11,885 nucleotides of DNA from contig CALFYH010000417.1 in NCBI GenBank assembly GCA_937952155.1, forward strand, positions 1 through 11,885, given 5' to 3'. The translations under genes and the position numbers were made by a program. The stretch comes from an uncultured Saprospiraceae bacterium (GTDB lineage Bacteria > Bacteroidota > Bacteroidia > Chitinophagales > Saprospiraceae). Numbering within the stretch: the first letter of the stretch is position 1; every line of letters starts with the position of its first letter. Positions 5,744 to 11,885 of this stretch are shown here, piece after piece. Below the pieces are notes generated by a model, which searched no databases, was not told where the DNA came from, and worked only from the letters and a program-made list of their open reading frames with translations.

Positions 5744-8227
5744 CTAAAATTCTTCATCAAACTCAGTGGTTTTGACATTACCTTCGATATCATCAGATGG
5801 GATTCCACTTTCGTACTTGCTGCAATCTATTTCAATCAATTCTTCTTCTGGTTTCATAAATACTGAGTTTTTCCCATATCCAAGGCGATTATCTGCTTCA
5901 AGTTTGGTAAGTAATTTTACGAAGTAAGGTCTGGCCATTACGGCACCTTGACCATTAGCCAAAGTATTAAATCGTATAAATTCCTGATCGCCGCCAACCC
6001 ATGTAGATATTACAATATCAGGTGTAAATCCTACAAACCAGCCATCCTTGTAGTCATTGGTTGTACCCGTTTTACCTGCAACCTGACTTTTGAATTTGTT
6101 CTGAATGACGTCTGCAACATATTTAAGCATATCGACTATGACATAATTATACGCTGGATTGATAGCTCTTTTCTGCTCTGGAACAGCCGTATAGATGACT
6201 TTACCATTTTTATCTTCGATACGTGAAACGAAAATTGGCTTTGTGACTATACCATCATTTGCAAATGCAGTATAAGCACATGCCATATCCATCGCTGACA
6301 ATTCAGGCGTGCCCAAGCAAATAGATGGATACTCTGGTATCTTTTTTTTGTCTATCCCTAGATTACCTACCAGATTTTTCACACTTGCTACATTTCCTAT
6401 TTCTTTCATCAAATACACAGAAACAGAGTTTTTAGATTCCTTCAATGCTTGGCGAAGTGTAAAAGTCTGTCCTGAAAATTTATTGTCAGAATTGGAAGGA
6501 CACCAGGTACTCGTCAAATGAAAATTTGGGTCATTGGCTTGGATACACTGTTTGACGTCTTCTACCTTAAAACACGGTGACATAGCATTTTCTATGATCG
6601 CAGTTCCGTATATAAATGGTTTAAACGTAGATCCAACTTGCCTATTGGAATTTACATGATCATACTGAAAGTACTTGTGGTTGATGCCGCCAACCCAAGC
6701 TAAAATATTTCCAGATTTGGGATCCACTGCGACTGAACCGAGTTGCATATGTTGCATGTGATATCTTATAGAATCCATAGGTGTCATCTCCACCACTTTC
6801 TCTCCGATGTCATTATAAGCAAATACCCTCATTTTGGCTTTTGTATTAAAGGCTGTGTTTACAGCTTTTTGCATTTTGGTCCACTGAGACTTCAATTCTT
6901 TCCAATATTCACTTTCTAACACCGCAATACATTTGTCCATATCGGCCTGATTAATGGATTCTTTTTTTACTAATTTTTTGAGGTGACCAGGTGTCTTTTC
7001 TTCCTCAAACATCCTAAAAATATCGGTATCATCCAGATTGATCCCATCTAGACCATTATTTATTTCTCCAAATACCTTGGTCATGTGTTTTGCACGGATC
7101 AACTTATAACGATCTGATTCCTTCATCATCTGGATCAGTTGCCTTTTCCTCACTTCGATTTTTTCTTTATCAGCTTTATAAGACATGAAGTCCTTACCTT
7201 TCCAAACTTCAAAGTATTTTGATTGTAAAGCTTGCATGTGTTCATACATCGCTTCTTCGGCGTATTTCTGAATACGTGTATCTATAGTGGTATATATCTT
7301 TAATCCATCCGTGTAAAGATTGTACTTACTGCCGTCTGGTTTGCGATATGCTTCTTTATCAAGGAGATTTTTCACCCATTTTGTCAATTCTGACCTGAAA
7401 TAGGGTGCCAATCCATTGTGGTGAACTTCTCTTTTAAAATTATCGATATTGATGGCCTTCACCCTTTTATTTAAATAATCTTCTTCAGACAAGTACCCAT
7501 TTCGAACCATTTGTTTCAGGACTACAGATCGGCGATTGTGACTATTCTGTGGATTGATTTGTGGATTGTAAACACGAGGGTTTTTGAGCATACCTATTAA
7601 TACCGCTGCTTCTTCTACAGAAAGTTGCTTTTGATCTTTCCCAAAATAAGTCTTGGAAGCCGCACCAATACCAACGGCATCGTACAGAAAATCACTTTTA
7701 TTGAGATACATCGCCAGAATTTCTTCTTTTGTGTACCGCTTCTCAAACTCAATGGCTATGACCCATTCTTTGAGTTTTTGCCATACTCTACGGATGAATG
7801 TTGGAGATCGCTGTGTGAAAAATAGCTTTGCAAGTTGTTGGGTAATCGTACTTGCACCACCTTTTTTACCTAGAAAAAATATAGCCCTTGCTGTACCTCG
7901 TGCATCTACGCCAGTATGTTTGAAAAATCTTTCATCTTCCGTTGCAATCAATGCTTGTATCAGTTTGGGATTGATATCTTTATAGTCCAGCCACTCGCGG
8001 TTATATTTGAATATTTTTCCAAAAACCTGATTATCTGATGATATAAATTGCGATGCAATCTCATATTTTGGATTTTCCAATTCTTCTGTATCGGGCAATA
8101 AAGCCTTAGAAATAAAGAGAAACAAAAGCGCAAACAATATCAAAGCGAATAGAATACCATATATGATAATCCTAAAATATTTATTAGAAAATAATGAAGA
8201 TTCTTGCTTATTTTTTGGATTTGACAT
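5744..8227 (-). CDS. mrcA: Class A penicillin-binding protein 1A (glycosyltransferase/transpeptidase)
   Basis: An 827-residue bifunctional peptidoglycan synthase. A short basic cytoplasmic tail is followed by a membrane anchor (about 19-40); the rest is periplasmic. The GT51 glycosyltransferase domain spans about 60-240, with the catalytic glutamate E97 in ATEDERFFKHTGVD, GASTITQQLAK (124-134), and KEEILAMYLN (167-176). The transpeptidase domain has S533-T-F-K536 (acylated serine), SKN at 598-600 and KTGT at 719-722, so both activities look intact. Residues about 335-475, between the domains, form a Lys/Glu/Met-rich insertion, which I recall as common in Bacteroidota PBP1A. The C-terminal tail is acidic. 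The symbol marks the class and does not imply strict orthology to E. coli mrcA. The gene stands alone: convergent with rocD, and with a 286-base spacer between it and slyD. Confidence 0.94.
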   Translation of the reverse strand: MSNPKNKQESSLFSNKYFRIIIYGILFALILFALLFLFISKALLPDTEELENPKYEIASQFISSDNQVFGKIFKYNREWLDYKDINPKLIQALIATEDERFFKHTGVDARGTARAIFFLGKKGGASTITQQLAKLFFTQRSPTFIRRVWQKLKEWVIAIEFEKRYTKEEILAMYLNKSDFLYDAVGIGAASKTYFGKDQKQLSVEEAAVLIGMLKNPRVYNPQINPQNSHNRRSVVLKQMVRNGYLSEEDYLNKRVKAINIDNFKREVHHNGLAPYFRSELTKWVKNLLDKEAYRKPDGSKYNLYTDGLKIYTTIDTRIQKYAEEAMYEHMQALQSKYFEVWKGKDFMSYKADKEKIEVRKRQLIQMMKESDRYKLIRAKHMTKVFGEINNGLDGINLDDTDIFRMFEEEKTPGHLKKLVKKESINQADMDKCIAVLESEYWKELKSQWTKMQKAVNTAFNTKAKMRVFAYNDIGEKVVEMTPMDSIRYHMQHMQLGSVAVDPKSGNILAWVGGINHKYFQYDHVNSNRQVGSTFKPFIYGTAIIENAMSPCFKVEDVKQCIQANDPNFHLTSTWCPSNSDNKFSGQTFTLRQALKESKNSVSVYLMKEIGNVASVKNLVGNLGIDKKKIPEYPSICLGTPELSAMDMACAYTAFANDGIVTKPIFVSRIEDKNGKVIYTAVPEQKRAINPAYNYVIVDMLKYVADVIQNKFKSQVAGKTGTTNDYKDGWFVGFTPDIVISTWVGGDQEFIRFNTLANGQGAVMARPYFVKLLTKLEADNRLGYGKNSVFMKPEEELIEIDCSKYESGIPSDDIEGNVKTTEFDEEF

Positions 8228-8513
8228 GTAGGCAGAGCGGACGTATATTTAGAAAGTTAAAGATTATCCTGTTTTGATAAAGTAAATGGTAAATATATGA
8301 TAATAAATAAATATTACATATCAATTGTTCAATAATATGACTACCAGTTTATCAATTAGTTACACGAATTAATGATTTCAACTATAATAATCTATTTTTT
8401 TTCTTTCCAATTATATGCCTTAGTTAAATCAACTTAAAGTATTCAGAATTTATACAAGACTATGTTGAGAGATTTGTTATATACTTCTTTCCATAGAATA
8501 TTGAAAATTCGTT
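8228..8513. other. AT-rich spacer between slyD and the PBP1A gene
   Basis: These 286 bases are clearly more AT-rich than the flanking genes and contain no credible reading frame; the longest ATG frame noticed, at 8337, encodes 11 residues. It must hold the end of the slyD transcript and the start region for the PBP gene. The best minus-strand -7 candidate is TAACTTTC (8252-8259), one mismatch from TAnnTTTG, about 25 bases before the PBP ATG, without a clear -33 partner. I see no strong hairpin, tRNA-like fold or riboswitch-like conserved block. Confidence 0.5.
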
Positions 8514-9023
8514 TTAGTCGTGATCGTGACCGCCAGGATGTACATGCCCATGTGACAATTCACTTGGTGTCGCTGGTCTAACTTCTAAAATTTCACCTGT
8601 AAAATGCAGTGTATGTCCTGACATGGGATGATTAAAATCTACTACAATGCCTTCGGTTTTGACCTCTTGTATTACGCCCGAGTACGAACGTCCGTGCTGA
8701 TCCTGCATAGATAATGGTGCGCCTGGAACCAATTTTGCACGATCTATTTCGCCATTTTCCGTTGTAAAATTTGACATGGGAATTTCTACCACAGCTTCGT
8801 CTTCATATTCACCATAAGCATCTTCTGGTGTCAAGGTAAATGAAAAGGTGTCACCTGCTATCTTATCTTCCAAATGGCCTTCAAACGATGGCAACATCAT
8901 GCCTACACCATGGATAAATGTCATAGGTTCAGAACCATAAGTTTGTTCAATCATTTCACCCGATGCATCATCTTCAGTAAGCTTGTAATGCAATGAGACG
9001 ACTTGATTTTTTTGAATTTTCAT
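8514..9023 (-). CDS. slyD: SlyD-like FKBP-type peptidyl-prolyl isomerase
   Basis: SlyD is a cytoplasmic prolyl isomerase and chaperone that also binds Ni/Zn ions. The 169-residue protein starts with KNQVVSLHYKLTEDD and continues with MTFIHGVGMMLPSFEGHLED (34-53) and FTLTPEDAYGEY (62-73), the first part of the SlyD FKBP domain. Residues about 74-125 correspond to the inserted-in-flap (IF) chaperone domain. VDFNHPMSGHTLHFTGEILEVR (128-149) closes the FKBP fold. The C-terminal tail has five histidines between 158 and 168 (HGHVHPGGHDHD), a short version of the metal-binding tail. It begins 51 bases after the purM stop on the same strand, so it may be read from the purM transcript. The histidine tail makes a SlyD-type assignment firmer than a generic FKBP. 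Confidence 0.93.
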   Translation of the reverse strand: MKIQKNQVVSLHYKLTEDDASGEMIEQTYGSEPMTFIHGVGMMLPSFEGHLEDKIAGDTFSFTLTPEDAYGEYEDEAVVEIPMSNFTTENGEIDRAKLVPGAPLSMQDQHGRSYSGVIQEVKTEGIVVDFNHPMSGHTLHFTGEILEVRPATPSELSHGHVHPGGHDHD

Positions 9024-9074
9024 TATTACAAATTATAATATTTAAGAATATATTTCTAACTGACAACTAAATAT

Positions 9075-10262
9075 TTAATACAAATACTCTATTGTCTCAC
9101 CATCATGATTGATAATAATAGATGGAGATGATGATGCGACCACTTTACCGATTATCTTGGCTTCGATTCCTAATTTTGACGCCAAGTCGATCATTGATTC
9201 AGCAGCATTTATATCTGGTGTATAACATTCCAATCTATGGCCCATATTGAAAACCTGAAACATCTCCCTCATACTCAGTCCTGACTCTGCTCTGATCAGT
9301 TTGAATAATGGTGGAATATCAAACAATTGGTCTTTGATGATTGATACATCTGAAGGCATAAATTTGCTCACCTTGGTTTGTCCACCACCTGAGCAATGGA
9401 TGAGTCCGTTGATGTTATGTCTATGTTGTTGTATCAATGGCTTAAGCAGTGGCATATACGTCCTTGTTGGTGACAAAAGCAACTTTCCGATATTGATTTC
9501 ATCATTTCCTATAATAATTTTATCAGTAAGCCGCTTAGACCCAGTGTACACTACATCTTGGGGAATATTTGGATTGTACGATTCGGGAAATTGTGTAGCA
9601 TAGAATTTATCAAGGACATCATGCCTAGCAGACGTCAATCCATTGCTGCCCATTCCACCATTATATTCAGTTTCATAGACACTCTGTCCATAAGATGCAA
9701 AACCCACAATAATATCTCCTGGCTTGATTGCAATATTTATGACATCACTTCGCTTCAATCTAGCAAATGCCGTATAACCTACGTCGATTGTACGCACGAT
9801 ATCGCCAACATCTGCCGTTTCGCCACCTGCTAATGTGATGCCTATATCGAAATCTCTCAACTTATCAAGGTAAGCTTGCGAATAATTGATGATGGTAGAA
9901 ATCACTTCACCATTGATCAAAGACTTGTTGCGCCCGATTGTAGAAGACAGGACGATATTGTCAATCGCACCAGTACAAGCTATATCATCGAGATTCATGA
10001 CAATGGCATCTTCTACTATGCCTTTCCAAACGTTGATATCACCAGTCTCTTTCCAATATAAATATGCTAGGCTTGTCTTGCTACCAGCAGTATCGGCGTG
10101 CATGATATTGCAATAATCTGCATCACCTGCTGCAATGTCAGGTATTACTTTACAGAAAGCATTGGGAAACAAACCTTTATCCAATCCGCGAATAGCTTGG
10201 TGCACTTCATCTTTCGAAGCAGAAACACCTCGTTGATCATATTTTAGCTGGTTGTCTTGCAT
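9075..10262 (-). CDS. purM: Phosphoribosylformylglycinamidine cyclo-ligase (AIR synthetase)
   Basis: PurM closes the imidazole ring of FGAM with ATP to give AIR, the fifth step of purine synthesis. The 395-residue product has the family blocks in order: MHADTAGSKTSLAYLYWK (54-71) for the substrate/nucleotide site, EDAIVMNLDDIACTGA (84-99), AGGETADVGD (145-154), GLTSARHDVL (208-217), LSPTRTYMPLL (263-273), the glycine-rich SGGGQTK (291-297), and FQVFNMGHRLE (335-345). These sit in an N-terminal AIRS domain (to about 170) and a C-terminal AIRS domain. E. coli PurM is near 345 residues; the longer form with FNMGHRLE matches my memory of Bacteroidota proteins. It lies between rsmG (140 bases upstream) and slyD (51 bases downstream). 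A TAATTTTG box in the leader suggests its own promoter. Confidence 0.93.
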   Translation of the reverse strand: MQDNQLKYDQRGVSASKDEVHQAIRGLDKGLFPNAFCKVIPDIAAGDADYCNIMHADTAGSKTSLAYLYWKETGDINVWKGIVEDAIVMNLDDIACTGAIDNIVLSSTIGRNKSLINGEVISTIINYSQAYLDKLRDFDIGITLAGGETADVGDIVRTIDVGYTAFARLKRSDVINIAIKPGDIIVGFASYGQSVYETEYNGGMGSNGLTSARHDVLDKFYATQFPESYNPNIPQDVVYTGSKRLTDKIIIGNDEINIGKLLLSPTRTYMPLLKPLIQQHRHNINGLIHCSGGGQTKVSKFMPSDVSIIKDQLFDIPPLFKLIRAESGLSMREMFQVFNMGHRLECYTPDINAAESMIDLASKLGIEAKIIGKVVASSSPSIIINHDGETIEYLY

Positions 10263-10275
10263 TGGTTATGTGTTT

Positions 10276-10292
10276 CCGCCTTCGGTTTGCGG
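10276..10292 (-). promoter_or_regulatory. Small GC hairpin in the purM leader
   Basis: CCGC (10276-10279) and GCGG (10289-10292) can pair across a nine-base loop, about 14 bases before the purM ATG in otherwise AT-rich leader DNA. If transcription starts from the TAATTTTG box just upstream (10295-10302), the hairpin would lie at the very 5' end of the mRNA, where it could affect stability or translation. Four base pairs is short, and this may be chance. Confidence 0.2.
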
Positions 10293-10294
10293 TG

Positions 10295-10302
10295 CAAAAT
10301 TA
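10295..10302 (-). promoter_or_regulatory. Candidate -7 promoter box (TAATTTTG) for purM
   Basis: On the minus strand TAATTTTG matches the Bacteroidota -7 consensus TAnnTTTG at every defined position and lies 33 bases upstream of the purM ATG. No TTTG or TTG is seen at the expected -33 distance, where the sequence is TTAAAATAGACC, so the call rests on the -7 box and on its position after a terminator-like repeat. Confidence 0.4.
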
Positions 10303-10337
10303 AGGATAAGTTATGGTCTATTTTAATAATATTGATC

Positions 10338-10363
10338 AAAAAGTTAAAATATCCCGATTTTAA
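10338..10363 (-). terminator. Terminator-like inverted repeat after rsmG
   Basis: On the minus strand TTAAAAT (10357-10363) and ATTTTAA (10344-10350) form a perfect seven-base-pair stem around a six-base loop (CGGGAT), followed at once by CTTTTT (10338-10343). Stem plus T-run, 40 bases after the rsmG stop and before the purM promoter box, is the layout of an intrinsic terminator. The stem is all A/T and so thermally weak. Confidence 0.42.
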
Positions 10364-10402
10364 TGGTCAAGTTTTGTCCGTTTTTGTAGTAGCATTCCAT
10401 AT

Positions 10403-11092
10403 TTATCCTTGTACATACAGCAAATACTTCTCTTCAAAATACGGTTCGTTAAAATATTTTGTGATTTGAACCGTTTCGCGGTATTCGAACTTGGGTAATA
10501 AATTCAACTCTTCACGCAAGTCTCCTTTCAATGCAATCAGTCCATTTGGGTACAGATTTTTTTGCGATGATGACAATACTTTTCGGCTCCACGGCAACAA
10601 TTTATCAACCTTGGCAACAGCCCGCGTCACCACAAAATCGCATTTATCTTTCAATTCTTCGACACGTGCATGTTTGGTCGTTACATTCGTCAGATTTAAT
10701 TCCTCGACGACAGCATTGATCACATGTAGCTTTTTATTGATACTATCCACCAAAAGAAACTGGCAATTGGGAAACAAAATAGCCAGTGGAATGCCCGGAA
10801 AGCCGCCACCTGTGCCTAAGTCTATAATTTTGGTATCATCTTTAAAGGTGATAAACTTGGCTATGGCAAGAGAATGTAAGATATGATGGGTATATAAATT
10901 GTCAATGTCCTTTCTGGAAATAACATTTATTTTTTCATTCCATTCACGGTAAATAACATCCAGCGCCACAAATTGTGCTTTTTGGGTGTCTGATAAATTA
11001 GGAAAATATTTAAGAATTATATCCAAATTAAAAAATTTAGGGTCAAAGATACAGTAATAATTGTACACACAATAAACAATATCCTTGGCCAT
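10403..11092 (-). CDS. rsmG: 16S rRNA (guanine-527-N7)-methyltransferase RsmG; true start probably 11026
   Basis: RsmG (GidB) uses S-adenosylmethionine to methylate G527 in 16S rRNA; its loss gives low-level streptomycin resistance in several bacteria. In the 229-residue frame from ATG 11092, INVISRKDIDNLYTHHILHS (55-74) is the substrate-side block, DLGTGGGFPGIPLAI (91-105) the SAM-binding loop, LLVDSINKKLHVI (113-125) the next strand and helix, VTRAVAKVDKLLPW (155-168) and LIALKG (185-190) the later core. Family proteins are about 205-210 residues and begin with a sequence like M[DE].ILKYFP. That pattern begins here at residue 23, codon TTG 11024-11026 (LDIILKYFP), which would give 207 residues. 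The 22 residues before it are aromatic-rich and unlike the family. They overlap a perfect TAnnTTTG box, so I favour the TTG start; the frame is correct either way. Neighbours: purM downstream, a DUF4105 gene divergent. Confidence 0.94.
   Translation of the reverse strand: MAKDIVYCVYNYYCIFDPKFFNLDIILKYFPNLSDTQKAQFVALDVIYREWNEKINVISRKDIDNLYTHHILHSLAIAKFITFKDDTKIIDLGTGGGFPGIPLAILFPNCQFLLVDSINKKLHVINAVVEELNLTNVTTKHARVEELKDKCDFVVTRAVAKVDKLLPWSRKVLSSSQKNLYPNGLIALKGDLREELNLLPKFEYRETVQITKYFNEPYFEEKYLLYVQG
11044..11072 (-). promoter_or_regulatory. rsmG: Candidate rsmG promoter inside the long reading frame
   Basis: On the minus strand TATCTTTG (11044-11051) matches TAnnTTTG fully, and a TTG (11070-11072) lies 18 bases upstream, near the spacing expected for the -33 element. 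Transcription would begin some bases after 11044, leaving a short A/T-rich leader before TTG 11026. Between the two boxes is a small inverted repeat, ATTGT (11060-11064) and ACAAT (11069-11073), around ACAC. If this promoter is used, the ATG at 11092 cannot be the translation start on that transcript. Confidence 0.5.
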
Positions 11093-11107
11093 AGATAAAA
11101 TATAAAA

Positions 11108-11868
11108 ATGGCAGCTTATCTTTGGTGCATGAACAGAATATTGATCAGTTTACTATTTTTCTTGTTGGTTTTCCAGTTGCCGCAAACGAATGCCCAGAAC
11201 AAAGGCATCCAGATTTCGATCCTTACATGTGCACCTGGTAAAGATATATATTCCATTTATGGTCATAATGCCATCAGAATACTCAATCCCGATGCAGGCA
11301 CAGATTTGGTGTATAATTATGGTACTTTCGATTTCAAAACAAAAGGGTTTATCGTAAAATTCATGCGCGGTAAGCTTCCTTATGTGCTGGATGTGGCAGA
11401 TTATGGACGATTTTTAGCTGAATATGACTATTTCGAAAGATCGGTGACCGAACAGGTTTTATCTTTGGATAGTGTACAAACACAAAAAATCATCGCATAT
11501 CTTGACAATAATATGTTGCCTGAAAATCGAACCTACAAGTACGACTTTTTTATGGACAACTGTGCCACTAGACTTCGCGACATCATAGAGAAAAACGTTG
11601 AATCCTGCACTTGGAGCGAGACCCAATCGACCGAAAAATCATTCAGAGATATCATCAAAGAATATCAAAAATACATGCCGTGGACAGATTTTGGTATCGA
11701 CCTGATCATAGGCGCACCAGCAGATAGATTGGCCACGTATCGTGAAAAAACATTTATTCCAGATTATCTCGCTGTAGCCATCCAAGATGCCAAATGTGCA
11801 TCGACACCAGGACAAAAACTCGAAGCTAGTCAACAAAAGATTCTCAATTTTGACAACGCGCCAAGATC
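11108..11868 (+). CDS. Exported DUF4105 (Lnb N-terminal-like) protein, 5' part (cut by contig end)
   Basis: This plus-strand frame is open from ATG 11108 to the contig edge, giving about 253 genuine residues. A hydrophobic segment (ILISLLFFLLVFQLP, 11-25) with a following TNAQ forms a signal peptide, so the protein is probably periplasmic or outer-membrane associated. The mature part shows the DUF4105 signature: ISILTCAPGKDIYSIYGHNA (36-55), DLVYNYGTFDF (66-76), MRGKLPY (86-92), ERSVTEQVL (110-118), and PENRTYKYDFFMDNCATRLR (138-157). The H, C and N residues in GHNA and DNC recall a cysteine-hydrolase-like fold, but no function is known to me for this family. ATG 11129 (MNRILISLL) gives a cleaner signal peptide than ATG 11108 (MAAYLWC...), whereas the A-rich leader TAAAATATAAAA favours 11108. 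Family members continue well past this point, so the C-terminus is missing only because the contig ends. Confidence 0.85.
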
Positions 11869-11885
11869 AGATCGGAAGAGCGTCG
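11869..11885. other. Illumina adapter remnant at right contig end
   Basis: The last 17 bases, AGATCGGAAGAGCGTCG, equal the start of the Illumina read-through adapter (reverse complement of the read 1 primer). They are not genomic. The final codons read in the DUF4105 frame after about residue 253 come from this adapter. Confidence 0.97.

Noticed and set aside
7653..7985. Plus-strand open frame opposite the PBP1A glycosyltransferase domain
   Set aside because: It lies inside a conserved catalytic domain read on the other strand, with no homology or start context of its own.
8337..8372. Eleven-codon ATG frame in the slyD-PBP1A spacer
   Set aside because: Too short, in AT-rich DNA, without leader features or recognisable peptide character.
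10491..10886. Plus-strand open frame (131 codons) opposite rsmG
   Set aside because: Antisense shadow of the RsmG core; the conserved SAM motif is on the minus strand.
1..11885. Mobile element, phage, defence system, CRISPR or RNA gene
   Set aside because: No transposase, integrase, terminal repeats, spacer-repeat pattern, tRNA-like fold or rRNA segment was seen; all main genes are ordinary chromosomal functions.

Overview
The window looks like a stretch of core chromosome from a Bacteroidota bacterium, probably near the Saprospiria/Chitinophagia side, although lineage within the phylum cannot be fixed by eye. Supporting signs are low GC, A-rich leaders without clear Shine-Dalgarno sequences, promoter-like TAnnTTTG boxes, a DUF1599 to BT_3928-family gene pair, and Bacteroidota-type versions of NusB, PurM, RsmG and DUF4105 protein. 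I see no phage, insertion sequence, CRISPR array, tRNA or rRNA. The window is a contig that ends in Illumina adapter on both sides (about bases 1-8 and 11869-11885), so the two outermost genes are cut by library or assembly ends, not by biology.

Layout. Minus strand, 2226 down to the left edge: a DUF1599 gene that looks internally deleted and poorly bounded, a BT_3928-family DoxX/MauE-like membrane protein, a short perfect inverted repeat, and the 5' part of nusB. A 100-base divergent spacer follows. Plus strand, 2324-5693: a compact cluster of four genes with gaps of 1-9 bases, namely an EamA-type transporter, a YigZ/IMPACT protein, dephospho-CoA kinase (coaE) and ornithine aminotransferase (rocD). 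It meets, tail to tail, a minus-strand series: class A penicillin-binding protein (5744-8227), an AT-rich spacer, slyD, purM and rsmG. Divergent from rsmG, at the right edge, is a plus-strand exported DUF4105 protein.

The genes do not form one pathway. They are housekeeping functions: transcription antitermination (NusB), CoA synthesis (CoaE), proline/arginine catabolism or interconversion (RocD), cell wall synthesis (PBP1A), protein folding and metal handling (SlyD), purine synthesis (PurM), and 16S rRNA methylation (RsmG).

I found no convincing new biological system. The points most worth a second look are the damaged DUF1599 gene, the likely wrong (too long) N-terminus of RsmG with a promoter inside it, paired TATCTTTG boxes in the rsmG/DUF4105 divergent region, two AT-rich inverted repeats placed like terminators or operators, and the adapter remnants.
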